Source: Dryococelus australis (Eukaryota; Arthropoda; Insecta; Phasmatodea; Phasmatidae). Taken from it: 64,000 bases of DNA. The stretch's first letter is position 1. Each line of letters opens with the position of its first letter. Shown in pieces: positions 37,733 through 49,503 of the stretch. The DNA is taken from the NCBI GenBank assembly GCA_029891345.1, contig CM056995.1, positions 216,756,547-216,820,546 of the forward strand. Reading direction: 5' to 3'. The notes beneath the pieces are model-generated. The model did not search any database, was not told where the DNA came from, and saw only the letters and a list, made by a program, of their open reading frames with translations. Position numbers and translations under genes: made by a program.

Positions 37733-37849
37733 CAAGATTATGTTAATGAATTGTCTGAATGGAAAAAAATATATGTCTGTATTTCTTCTCCAAATGTCAA
37801 CTGTCAAATGAAGGCGGCAATGTGACGAGGTGTGGTTGTGTGTCGACAG

Positions 37850-38050
37850 ATGAGGTGGCGAAGAGAGAGGCGACGCCCACGCGGGTCGTGTGCTACTACA
37901 CCAACTGGTCCGTGTACAGACCGGGCACTGCCAAGTTCTCGCCGCAGAACATCAACCCCTACCTCTGCACGCACCTCATATACGCATTTGGCGGCCTCAG
38001 CCGAGAGAATGGCCTGCGCCCCTACGACAAGTACCAGGACATCGAGCAAG
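37850..38050 (+). CDS. Cht7: GH18 chitinase, internal exon (start of a catalytic domain)
   Basis: This 67-codon exon of a family 18 chitinase begins the (beta/alpha)8 barrel that hydrolyses beta-1,4 bonds in cuticle or peritrophic chitin. Seen: an acceptor (gtcgacag) ends at 37849 and a strong donor (caag|gtgagt) follows 38050; both flanking introns are phase 1. The peptide contains VVCYYTNWSVYRPGTAKF, the first barrel strand, and LCTHLIYAFGG, the second. It is GC-rich with no stop, in contrast to the AT-rich flanks. Known: YTNW and CTHLIYAF are conserved in insect chitinases, and PYDKYQDIEQ resembles the first catalytic domain of group III (Cht7) enzymes rather than Cht5 or Cht10. The last base G joins GC at 58195 to make Gly, so the domain continues across a 20-kb intron. 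The signal or membrane anchor and start codon must lie in upstream exons that I could not find. Subfamily assignment is from remembered family patterns, not a search. Confidence 0.93.
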
Positions 38051-38324
38051 GTGAGTGCTGGCCGGTGCTGCCACCTGTCGGCAGACACGAAACTTCCCAG
38101 CATTTTGAAAATTTTGTACTTTAAATTAACTTAGAAAATTCATGTGCTTGTGCTTAAAAATTCATATATTATAAAAAATACCAGTTATAACTACCCGGAA
38201 AAATTTTAGAGGAGATTCATAATTCCTAATTTTTGGCAATTTTTTGTTTTATTTTTTTACATTTATTTCTATTTCCTTCTCGTTTCCCTTACTAACGGCG
38301 AAGTCAGAGAGAAGCGACTGCAAC

Positions 38325-38717
38325 CATAGACTAAAGATGGGATAGACCAATCTCGCTGGCTGCGCACAACCAATCTCCTTGTCCCAATATTGAACTGCTT
38401 TTCTGCCTAAACGTCTACCAAAAATGGCGTGGTTTGGATTGTACGTTAGGAAACTGATTTGTAAATAAATGCAGTGAGATGAATGTATACTTCCTCTAAC
38501 CAATTTGTAATACAGTTTGATTATATTAAAACTGGTAAAAATATTTTATTAATAGAATAGTGCTTGTCATTTAAAAATAAAGATAAAACAAACACATATA
38601 TCACTGTTGACCATGGGACTTTGAGAGTTGTGTAGGAGTTTTGTAGGATTAGGGTAGGTCAATGTTGGGTACATGTGCAGAAGACGAATAAGTGGTCTAC
38701 CTCATATTTAGTCTATG
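38325..38717 (+). mobile_element. MITE-E copy 1
   Basis: The ~393-bp element has ends CATAGACTAAAGATGGGATA and, inverted, TCATATTTAGTCTATG. The subterminal GGTCTACC is also inverted. The interior (GGCTGCGCACAACCAATCTC, TTGAACTGCTTTTCTGCC, TGTTGGGTACATG) matches 59596-59977. Non-coding; superfamily unknown. Confidence 0.8.
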
Positions 38718-39534
38718 ATTACAGCACAACTGACACCATTCGAGCGGCTCAAAAGTAACGGTTACATTAACAGGGTGGAGAGTGTAAAAATACTTATTAA
38801 GTTACAATGTTTTCATACACAAGTTCATATAAATACAAGGTATTTTAAATACATGTGAAAATCCAAACCACAGTGTCTATGCTCTAATATGAACATATAA
38901 TCTTAGTAGCAAAATGTTCGTAAAATTCGTCTGGTATTTTATATTTAAATTGAAGGAAGTTAAACTGTGCAGGGATCCGCAACTTCACGTACCTGAGTGC
39001 AGTGCAAGTTGCATATCCTGTAGGTGAACAGAACTATGGCGACATGTGGCGACCGCCTGTACACAGGCCACCATGATACACGCGCAGATGCTATATCAGC
39101 TTTACCATATTGCTATCTGTGTGTTGTTGGAAATAAAATGCAATCTCTTCTGGCAGCCTTTATTACGCAATTGCTAATCTCCCATTATTCATGTAGTTTG
39201 ATACACGTGCTCTAACAAGCAACAATTTGGCCGCGCCCTCGTACCTTGGAGTTATAGTGCCCCAATGTGCAGGCGTTCTTAGCATTACGCACCAGTTCCA
39301 TTCGCCTTCGTCGTATGCAACTTAATCTGCACGCAGATACGTGTAATTACGCGGATTTCAGGCACTGTTTTGCGAACTCCAGTTCATATTTGAAATCCCA
39401 ACTGAAATATCTGAATATTTTGCTACTAGCATTTATTTTTTATATTAGCCAACAGATTCAGTGGTTTATATTTCTACCTGTGGTTTAGTAACACTTTGTT
39501 TGTAAAAAAAATATTGATAATTTCAGTATTGGCC
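38718..39534. other. No gene seen
   Basis: Intronic AT-rich sequence with short ORFs only. Confidence 0.45.
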
Positions 39535-39720
39535 GACCTCCCGTGGCCCAATCACTTGATGCGCGGCCGGTCTGGGCGACGGGAGGTTCTGGGTTCGAAT
39601 CCCAGGTAAGGCATGAGCGTTGGTTTAAGTTATGACAAAAGTTACTTTGCAAGCTGTCAGCTGGTATGCCTACAGGCATAATACCAGGAAATGCAGATGA
39701 GCTCTTTCCAATCCCAAACT
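39535..39720 (+). mobile_element. SINE-3 copy
   Basis: Head GACCTCCCGTGGCCCAATCA (A-box region), B box GGTTCGAATCCC, then GGTAAGGCATG and a diverged AAGCTGTCAGC body. Confidence 0.75.
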
Positions 39721-39864
39721 AAGAAGTAATTTGTAAATAAGAGAGATCTAATTGAGAAATGTAAAAATCGAAAGGTTTTCGAGAGAGAAAACCGTAATTC
39801 CAGCTATCGCTAAATAATCTGAATAGTTTATGATTTTCTGGAATATTTGGAATTCCTGAGGCAT

Positions 39865-40978
39865 GCCGTCAACTGCTCGTCCCGGCCACGCCGCCAGGCA
39901 AGTTCCTGGACAGTGACAGCCATCCCCTGCTCATCCCGGCCACACCACCAGGCAAGTGTCTGGACAGTAACAGCCGTCCCCTGCTCATCCCGGCCACACC
40001 ACCAGGCAAGTGTCTGGACAGTAACAGCCATCCCCTGCTCATCCCGGCTACGCCGGCAGGCAAATGTCTGGACAGTGACAGCCAATAGTGACAGCTGTCC
40101 CCTGCTCGTCCCGACTAAGCCGCGAGGCAAGTGCCTGGTCAGTGTCCGCCAACCACTGCTCTTCCCGGACACGACGCCAATCAAGTGTATGGACAGTGAC
40201 AGCCGTCCCCTGCTCGTCCCGGCCACGCCGGCAGCAAGTGTTTGGACAGTGACAGCCGACAGTGACAGCTCTCCCCTGCTCGTCCCGGCCACGCCGCCAG
40301 GCAAGTGTCTGGACAGTGACAGCCGTCCCCTGCTCATCCCAGCCATGCCGCCAGGCAAGTGTCTGGACAGTGACAGCAGTCCCCTGCTCGTCCCGGGCAC
40401 GCCACCAGACAAGTGTCTGGAGAGTGACAGCCGTCTCCTGCTCATCCCGGCCACGCCACCAGGCAAGTGCCTGGACAGTAACAGTCGTCCCCTGCTCATC
40501 CCGGCCACGCCACTAGGCAAGTTCCTGGACAGTAACAGTCGTCCCCTGCTCATCCCGGCCACGCCGGCAGGCAAGTTCCTGGTCAGTGTCCGCCAACCCC
40601 TGCTCCTCCCGGACACGCCACCAATCAAGTGTATGGACAGTGACAGCCGTCCCCTGCTCGTCCTGGCCACGCCACCAGGCATGTGTCTGGACAGTGACAG
40701 CAGTCCCCTGCTCGTCCCGGGCACGCCACCAGACAAGTGTCTGGAGAGTGACAGCCGTCCCCTGCTCATCCCGGCCACGCCGGCAGGCAAGTTCCTGGAC
40801 AGTGACTCCTGTCCCCTGCTCATACCGGCCACGCCGCCAGACAAGTTCCGCGTCAGTGTCCGCCATTCCTCTGCGCCTCCCGGACACGCCGCCAATCAAG
40901 TGTCTGGACAGTGACAGCCGTCCCCTTCTCGTCCCGTCACGCCGCCAGACAAGTTTCTGGACAGTGACAGACGTCGTC
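39865..40978. repeat. GC-rich 54-bp minisatellite (~20 units)
   Basis: Tandem units of 54 bp with core GGACAGTGACAGCCGTCCCC, TGCTC(A/G)TCCCGGCCACGCC and AGGCAAGTGTCTG. Some units carry 15-20-bp additions, and a variant with GTGTCCGCCAACC and CCAATCAAGTGTATGG recurs near 40142, 40577 and 40855, giving a hint of higher-order structure. Because 54 is divisible by 3 and the unit has no stop in several frames, 355-codon open frames exist on both strands over nearly the same interval. I treat these as a by-product, not a gene. The array is inside the chitinase intron. Confidence 0.93.
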
Positions 40979-41013
40979 ACTGTGCATGCGCCTGTGGGAA
41001 AGCAACCGCTTAA

Positions 41014-41436
41014 AGTCTGTTTACGGTTATGTGAGCACTTCTGAATTTAACCTTAGAAAAATCTCACACTGGCCCTGCTTGTATATATTTTATCGGGCGC
41101 AGTGAGTATCATGCGCCCAGTAAAGTTGGAAACGAAGGATGGGAAGTAGTTTAATTAATTACCGTCGAATAATATGTTTGACGCAACCATTTGTGATAAC
41201 TTTAATAATTTCTTTTCCTTTGCGTGTGTTTTTTAAGACCCAGATGTTTAAAATGAGCAGATTTGTAAATAATTTACTTTTCTAATAATTTTACAGTTTC
41301 ACTAGACCGACGCATGAATGAAGTAAATATTCTCACGGTAATGTTAATCTTGCATAAGGCGGAAGAATACACTACTTGCATACAAGTATATATTTAGCAG
41401 GGCTTTCAAAAGTCCTCATTTTAACCTGAAAAACCT
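41014..41436 (-). mobile_element. MITE-A, full-length but aged copy
   Basis: Starts AGTCTGTTTACGGTTATGTG and ends CATTTTAACCTGAAAAACCT. It begins 36 bp after the minisatellite. Confidence 0.82.
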
Positions 41437-41514
41437 ATACTCAACCACACTCACGCGTTAGTTCGAACTGCAAAACACTCAGCTAGTATACTCCATTCGC
41501 GATCACTCCCATTT

Positions 41515-41945
41515 TCTTAAAGCCCTGCTGAAGTCCTACTTTCAGGAAATTCCTCCACCTCGTGCAAAACAAAGTTTATTAACTGTTTCGAAAACTACGC
41601 TACAGTGATAATGCACCACATTCGTACGCACAAAGTTTGATAACATTTTTCACGAGGGCTACTCCTTACTAGGTATTGCCAACACACCTAGATCCTCTCT
41701 ATTTTTACTCATACTAATTATTATAAATGAAACATTACAATGTATACGTAGAATAAAAGTAAACGTTCAATTCAACTAGAAAATATGATGCTTTTATGTA
41801 AACAGAAATTAAAACGCTCGAGAAACGTATGATATTTAGGAAACAAGCAAACACGTCCAAATGGTGTAATTTTTTCAAACTTTGATTTTAAAATTGAGAA
41901 AATACCGCAAATAGACTGTATTATAGTTTATTTTACACGATAAAC
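41515..41945 (+). repeat. Repeat-G copy
   Basis: CCCTGCTGAAGTCCTACTTTC, AATTCCTCCACCTCGTG and TCCTTACTAGGTATTGCCAA, with the right part TTTTTCAAACTTTGATTT, as in 36755. Confidence 0.72.
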
Positions 41946-42095
41946 CTGAATCAGAGAGAATCTCTCGTCTTCATACAGTCATGGATGTTTGACTGACTGA
42001 ACTTCCTGCTTATTCTGGGTGATGGAGCCGTTTTCTGTGATTTGAGTAGTTGGAATTGCTGTGAAGCTATGATTTTTTCACTCTTTAGGGTTTAG

Positions 42096-44754
42096 CAGGG
42101 CTGTCCAACTGGCGGCCCGCGATGGCTTTACAAACTTAATCAACATATAAACAATATAAACATTAATTTTGGGAGAAAAAGCTACAGGTTAATAAAAACT
42201 AAACAACCATGACAAAAATATGAAACAATTCTCATCGTCTTTTTAATCAGGTCTATTCATAATTTCACAACCAAATGTTTATTATCAATCTAATGTAGGC
42301 TCTATTTGAGAATGCCTTGTTCCGCAGAAGCTGCACTGACTAACTCGAGTTGAGCTGGGAGTGGGGAGAGCCATCATGAACGGCGCAGTGCTACCAACCG
42401 AATAACTTTTCACTACACTTCGTCGAAGCGCACGTTAGCAAGCGTCCACCCCTTTACTCACTCAACATGGACTCGACTGACTACGCATCTTCCTCTCCCA
42501 CTGGTTACTCTAATCCCATCCCACTGTCAAGTGTCAAGTGAATCAGTCACACAACGGTGTTATCTGATACAATACCGTGTCTGTGTCTTTTTGTGAGTTG
42601 TGGTGATTATTGACCGAGTGCAGATTGTATAGTTTCTTTCACTTATTTTGTAAAGATGAGCGGAAAGTCAGTGAAACGTAAGTTTGCTAGTGAAAACCGA
42701 ATTTACAAGGAAAGTTGGGAAAGTGATTATTTAATTGTAAACAATAATGGGAAGTTGCAATGTTTGATGTGTATAAGTTGTTTCAGTGCCTAAGGAATAT
42801 AATGTAGAAAGACATTACTCGACAATGCACGACAGCAAATTTGCGAATTGTAAGGGAGAAGCAAGACGTGTTTTAGTTGGGGACTTTAAGGAAAAGTTGA
42901 AACAACAAACTAGTATGTTTCAAACAATGTCGCATGTTCAAACGCATTCTCTGTATGCATCTTATGTAGTTTCTCTTGAGATTGCAAAGGTGAAAAAAAA
43001 AAACCCTTCCTGATGGTAGTTTAGTTAAAAGGTGTACGATTGAAATGACATAAGCTTTTGAAGTCGCTAAACTAGCTGAAAAATTCGAGTCAGTACCGCG
43101 TTCCGACCAAAATATACAAAGGAGAATTATTGACATGGGGGAACAAGTAAAACAATTTATGCTCAGTCTTGTTGAAGAAAGTATATATTTCTCTCTTTGT
43201 CTGGATGAAAGCACTGACCAGTCAAATATCGCTCAGCTATTTGTATATGTACGCATCACTTCCAAATATTTTTTCATTAAAGAGGAGCTATTTGATGTGT
43301 GATCTCTACATGGCATCACTAAACGGAAAGACATATATGATGCTGTGAAGAAATATGTTGATAGAATTGGAGGTCTCAGTAAATGTTCGGTAATCTTAAT
43401 AGATGGAGCGCTAGTATAGGCAGGGAATAACATATGATTAAAGGGGTTGCTCAAAAAAGATGGAGTAAATTTCCCAACGATTCATTGCCTCATTCATCAG
43501 AGAGCTTTATGTGGAACTTCCGTGATGCAAGATCTAGTTTGCAAATTTGTTGTTACAATTATAAATAAGATAAGAGGAGGACAGAATGCTCTTATATATA
43601 GGCAACTTAAGCAGTTTTTGGATGAATTATATTCAGAACATGGAGACTTGCTGTTTTTTAATCACGTAATATGGCTATGTGCAGGAAAGTGCCTTGAGAG
43701 GTTTTTTGCAATTATAAATGAGATTTATACATTCTCACATACATATGTAAAGTTTGACACCACGCACATAGAAAAAGAATTTAAAAACCCAGAATTTTTA
43801 AGGCAGTTAGCTTTCTTGACAGACTTGACCAACCACCTCAACAAATTCAATCTGTCTCTTCAAAGAAGAAGCAAGTTAGTATCAGGCATGGTGGGAGTGG
43901 TAAATTGATTCCGAAATAAGCTAAGAATTTTTAAATACTATTTAGAAAAGAATTAATTAACAAATTTTCCCAGCTGCGAAGAAATATTGATAGAGTTCTA
44001 GGAGCAGGATAAAGTTGTAGACTTTTCTGGCTGCTCTTTTGAAATTCAAGAATTAATTGAGGAATTTGATAGTAGGTTCATTGAAGTTGAAGATTAAAAA
44101 TAAAAAAAGTATTCTACTTTATAGCAATTCCCTCGGTGTTAAACTTGAAGAGCAAGAACCTCATGTGCAACTTGAACTATGTGATCTTCAAGCCGATCCC
44201 TTCTTTCAGACCAGACAGGAAAAGGGACCTTATGTTTTCAAATTGCTGTCTGAAGATGGATGTCATAATTTACGAGATTTTGGGCTAAAAATAACATCAG
44301 TGTTTGGTAGCACTTACATATGTAAAAGTGTGTTTTCTACAATGAAGTTCATTAAAAATAAAAACAGAACTAGCCTCATTGATACTTCACTGCGTCATCT
44401 CCTGAGGCTGTCGACAACGGAGCTAGATGTGGAAATACGGTTGTTGGTGGATACAGCTGAACGGCCACAATCTTCACACTGAACATAAATTTTGCTTAAT
44501 GTTTTACTTATTTTATTTGGTGCGTAAATATATACCCACTTTGATTTCTCAATAATTAAACAATTAAACATTGTTTTTAATAATAATGTTCAATAAAAAT
44601 ACGTCTTTTTTAACTGTAGCCTAGCGGCCTAGCCTAATTTAATACCTTGTTATCTTTGTACAATATAAGAAATTTGCCAAAACAATGGTATGGCCCGCGA
44701 CTTTCCTAGAATTTGAGCTGTGGCCCACGAACCCTTCCAAGTTGGACAGCCCTG
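42096..44754 (+). mobile_element. hAT transposon with intact termini
   Basis: The 2,659-bp element is bounded by perfect 15-bp inverted repeats, CAGGGCTGTCCAACT at the left and its complement at the right. Flanks share GTTTAG, probably an eroded 8-bp target duplication (GGGTTTAG versus GTTTAGAG). The coding region inside is broken, see the transposase entry. CAGGG...TGTCCAA ends and a BED zinc finger are typical of hAT elements related to vertebrate ZBED/GTF2IRD2-type domesticated genes. Confidence 0.9.
42656..44482 (+). pseudogene. hAT transposase, frameshifted and with stops
   Basis: Reading from ATG at 42656, a BED zinc finger is visible: CLMC gives C-x2-C, and HYSTMH gives H-x4-H. It is broken by a +1 shift around 42775-42786. 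Then come LCLDESTDQS (43200-43230, the first catalytic Asp region), HCLIHQRALCG near 43484 and WLCAGKCLERFF near 43672 in an open 153-codon frame. The dimerisation end is FGLKITSVFGSTYICKSVFS with LSTTELDVEIRLLV (44057-44482). At least two further stops (around 43301 and 43420) and shifts separate the parts. Full-length hAT proteins of this group are about 600 residues, so most of the gene is present but dead. A complete transposase cannot be made from this copy. Confidence 0.88.
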
Positions 44755-47544
44755 GTTTAGAGTGTAATTAAGGTTAGTTAAAAGGATAAAATCCTGTATT
44801 CATCGACTTTCTTAGGTTATTTTAGGAGGTTATGTTACTTTGGAGTACCATGTTGAAAATACTGGTTGTAAACGCATCTGTGCAGGAATAACGGCCGTAC
44901 TTTAAAACATGCGCAGGGAACATATACACTCCTGCCGCTAAGAGAGACGCTGGAATATGCGGTCGCACGAACAAGCAACCCGAAATTTTCCGAGTGCACT
45001 TGAAATATTGCCAACTGTTGGTTACTATCTTTAAGTTATATACGTAGAGAGGGTATAGTATTGTTTACTTTATTGTACGTTAAAACATTTTTTACGCTTT
45101 GGTGTTGACTCTTTTTTGTTAGTTGAAACTGAAAAATTTTACTTATTTGGATGGTATTCTGATTGATACATTAACAAAGTGTATTTTACCTACTATCCTA
45201 GGTTAGTAGGTTTTAATAATTTTAATGAAAAAATGTAATAATCTTCTTTAACTGCTCTCCTAGTAAGGATTAGGTTGTCTTCTTCAGTTCGGCCATTACA
45301 ATTCAAATATTAGGGGTGGAGAGACGGGAGGGAAAGAAATGATGTTTTTAAGTATTTATGAATTATTAAACGAATTTTTTTGTGCATGCTCGGAACCAAT
45401 TGCCAACCCTTTGGAATATTCGATAGACCTTATAGCGTGTTCCTTGGGGAGACAATATTTACCAGGAGTTCAATTTAGTCTTCCAATCCAGACACTATTG
45501 CCTGGCAGAATTGCCATACATTCTGAGGTGGAAAAAGATCAGCTAGTTTCCACGTGTATTTTTTAGGACGGCGATTATTTTTCCACAACTAGGCACTGAC
45601 ATTGCTATCAGTACGTTACCCTTATAATTCGTAATGTCCTTTTTGAAAACAACCAAGATTTTTCCTTATTTAAGTTTTATAATATATGTACATTTTTCTA
45701 ACATTTATAATTTCCTGCGTAACAATACAAATACAAAATAAATAAGTGATCTTCTGCTCCCTTAAAGATGCCACGTTGAAATTGATATGGATCCGATTTC
45801 TTAATTACAAGTCATAACATTGTTTTTAATAAATTTCTGAGAGCGATTTATGAATGGAAGGTATTATGACTATCGATTTTGATGAAGATATCATCACACT
45901 GAAAATAACTTGTTATCCAATATATCGTTATTTACAACTTATTTGCTAAATATTAACAGTTTTTTAAATAAATTACTTGCAAATAAGTACGTGTATTCTA
46001 TGGGATAGCAAATTTTTCCAGGACGCTCTTTTTATAATTATAAAAAAGTAAAAACCCTGAATAACTACTATGTATGATAAACCTGGCGTCCGATGAAATA
46101 CACGTAAAAATGTGCACTATGTACCGTGGAAAACGTAATTTGTAGGGTTATAAGCATCTTAATATTTTCTTTTCTTTTTTTTTTTTTAACTTTGTGTTTA
46201 TTATATATAAGTTGACAATATTTCTTAGAAACACGCCATAAGTTTCTTTGTACAGTTAGTTGACTGATAGTGAACCCCTTTTTTTCGTCAACTTGTGCCG
46301 AAACACACAAATAATGTGGGCGTCAACAAGGTTTCAAATTTGGTATATTGTTCAAAAAAAGTTACAAAACATTACGTGAAAATATTTAAAGCTTCAAACG
46401 TGAAAACTATAGGTTAAAATTATAACACAAATGTATCACAAACAAGAGTATTAAATTGCTCTTGTATAGTTGACATTATCAAAATGTACATAAAAAATGT
46501 AATTACAATAATTGATGATATTTTAGAACATTCAAAATACTGATAATTTATTTTAATTACTATAGAAAAACCAAGCAATTAGAATAAAGGAGGGTAGCCG
46601 GAGGGGCCCAGTAAAGCCTGCTTTAAATAAAATACAAATTTCAAAAACTGCAGTAAACTTAACATTAAAATTGAAAAGTCGTGGAGGCAGTCCAAAGACC
46701 CTACCAAAGCTCCATCGATTTAAAAACCAATACAACAACATTATTTATTATGGTTTTTGTCGACTGCCTAAATTTGACTTCTGTCTAACTAAATTCTAGC
46801 TTGCTGTGTGTTCCAATTGTTTCAATGTGTAGTGTTTAGTTTCGTCTGCAGCCTAAAATTCTTTTGAGGTTTATTCCTTTTTGCTGTGTTTCCACGACTC
46901 ACGCGTTGTGAGTAGATTTTGAATTTTAAACATCTTACTTACTGCATGCCCAAAACGAAACAAAACTACGCCACATAATTGATAAAATACACTAAACTGA
47001 CCCAAAAGACAAATTGCCGTGTCAACAACTCACCGTTAAAAGTTGCTCCATATTTCGGCGTTCGCGGCATCCGGTGTGCAAAGAACTTTTATTAACTAGC
47101 CCCCCGTAATAAAAAAAAATGACGTGGGGCTGTGTTGGGGACACGGCCGTTGGTTTTGCGTGAATACGTTTACACTGACGCGCTCGGACGCCTTGATGTT
47201 TATTTTACGTTCCCGGCACCGCTTCACTCCACCCTATGAGGTTATACGGGTATCACTGGATTGCTTTTGAGATGCTCTTTCCAACCGTATACGATTTCTG
47301 TATTTCGACTTGAGTTTTTTTTTACGAGTGTAGGCCAACATTGTGTTAAGTTTTCTTAATTTCTTACATTAATACAATACAATTTCACCATACCTACTCC
47401 CCACATGTATTTTTATACTCACAATCGATTTATCTTGACGAGAGCTGTCGATTGAATTTCAAACGAGCGGCCGTAGCTTCTCCTAGTCAAAAATTATACT
47501 ACGCGGAAATTATCGGACGCGGCGAGACGAACTCAATATTGCTT
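44755..47544. other. No gene seen
   Basis: AT-rich intronic sequence with short, motif-free ORFs. Confidence 0.45.
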
Positions 47545-47560
47545 CCCCCCCCCCCCCCCC
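47545..47560. repeat. Poly-C tract
   Basis: About 16 C, flanked by GC-rich sequence. Confidence 0.9.
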
Positions 47561-47819
47561 TTGTGGTCGAGTCGGCCACAGAGTAAGCAACCTCGCAGAG
47601 ATGGAATTCCATATACGTAGGGCGCGGCGACAGCGTCGCCGTCGAATACCACTCAAAATTCTTATCCATAGTTTCATGCATTTAACAGGGACCTCTGACT
47701 AGTACGGCCTACCAACATTAGGCAGATGCAGTGGGCTAAGAAGAAGAATTCTAGATTTCAATGTCACACTGAACAGTCTTTATCGTATTTGAATAAGTTC
47801 ACTTAAAAATAACATTCCT

Positions 47820-47837
47820 CCCCCCCCCCCCCCCCCC
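47820..47837. repeat. Poly-C tract
   Basis: About 18 C, 260 bp after the previous one. Confidence 0.9.
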
Positions 47838-49328
47838 AACATCTGTTTTTGACAATATTCAATAAATAGATTCCTAGGTAATGGTTTTTCTTGTGGGTGG
47901 AAGAAATACGAAAAGAAGATAAGTAGAACAAATTAACTGGGTAGTATCATTTTTACCCGGAAATCATTGTTTTTATGAAATATTTGTAGACGGGTGCGGT
48001 TAGGGCATCTAGCATATCTCACCATATAATTTTAAGTCCACAATATTTCACCCCTATTATGTCGTTGCGCCTATAACCGTAATACACACTAACTAGATTT
48101 TTAAATGTATTTTTTTTTTTGGTCTCACACGGAAAATTCCTAGACTAAAATCAGTCAAAAGCTATGGAAAGGTCTCGCAGTGTGTGAATTCTTAAAACAT
48201 AAAATCAAGTACATAAATTGGCTACGTACAACATAAAATGAGTAAACGTGTCAAATAACGGCATTCAAATCAATCTAACAATATTATACTCAAATCTGTG
48301 ACATTGCAGTTTATATATTATGAAGAAAAATATATTTTATTCAACAAAATGTTTTAACAGGAGCTTTTAAGAAGATGGCGAGTAAGATGAAGAAAGAGAA
48401 TTTAAATCTACAATTTATTTTAAAGTTCCACATAAAAAAAATTATTTAAAAGCAATACGTTTTGTATGTATGATATTTTGTGGTTTATATAAATTATTAT
48501 TCAGAAAACAATTAAGGTTATTGTATTCTAAAACTGTACATTGTATCAACTATTACTGTATGTGATATTTTGTCAATTTAAATATATATTCGATAAAACT
48601 ACCCCTGTCGAACTATGTTAGCGTTCAAATTCAGTTATTGATTTTATTTTTAAGAGATTCACCCACAGCAAGCCCGTAATAAAATATTTTGAAAGATTGT
48701 TTAAGAGTAAAGATAATTGCTACATCTGCCAGCGAAGGAATTTCAATTTTAAATTGTCGTTAGTTAATGTCACGCTCTTGATACATCGATAAGCTCTCGA
48801 ACAAACAATTATAATTACATACAACGGCCACGCCCCACGCCAGGATCTAACCGGCGTTCCGCGCTGTCGTAATCCGGTGTGGCAACTGTCAAACTCAAGG
48901 CGCCGCCTTCAAACGAATACCTTTATTGAAAAGTTACGCAATATGTCCCGCAACTTAGAGCATTATACAATGCTCTAACACATGTTGGTGAAACAGGAGT
49001 ATATTACTAATGTGTTACGCCCGTTTTGAGTTTAAATATTCCCATGCGGGTTAGACTCCAATAAACATTGTGCATCCCAGCAACTTTCTTCAGTTATTCG
49101 CCTCGTCTCTCTGTGAGAAGAACGGCTGGCCAACCTGAATCCGGGCGCTCCTCTACTCAACGTCCGTGATTGACGGATAAGGCTTGTAACATTTAGAATT
49201 ATCCAATAACGGAAGTGGACTTCAGCTGAAGTGTTTTGGAGTACATCTAGTCGTTGATACTTTCCGCTAAAAACTGTTGCCTTTAGTGACGTTATTTAAA
49301 ATCAGTTCATGTTCACAACCGTTCAGCT
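47838..49328. other. No gene seen
   Basis: AT-rich intronic sequence. The GC-richer stretch at 48830-49160 has no exon-like frame. Confidence 0.4.
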
Positions 49329-49503
49329 GACCTCCCATGGCGCAGTCGGTTGGTGCGCCACCCAGCTGTGGTACGAGGGACTCTGGGTTCGGATCCCGGG
49401 TAAGGCATGGCTTTTAACTCAACTTATGTTATAAGTTAGTCTTTAAGCCGTCCACTACTAAGCTTTCAAACATAAGACCGGGAGTCATTAACAATACAAT
49501 TAA
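49329..49503 (+). mobile_element. SINE-3 copy
   Basis: Head GACCTCCCATGGCGCAGTCG then GTTGGTGCGCCACC, B box GGTTCGGATCCCG, body AGCCGTCCACTACTAAGC, and tail ACAATACAAT. Confidence 0.86.

Noticed and set aside
37804..38103. Antisense ORF over the chitinase exon
   Set aside because: A shadow of the GC-rich coding strand; the + strand frame has conserved GH18 motifs and splice sites.
39828..40914. Two 355-codon open frames on opposite strands as protein-coding genes
   Set aside because: Both fall entirely in the 54-bp tandem array; openness follows from the unit length being a multiple of three. No start context, domain or splice support.
49329..49400. A functional tRNA gene
   Set aside because: Same reasoning; the SINE-3 body and tail follow the B box and several dispersed copies exist.
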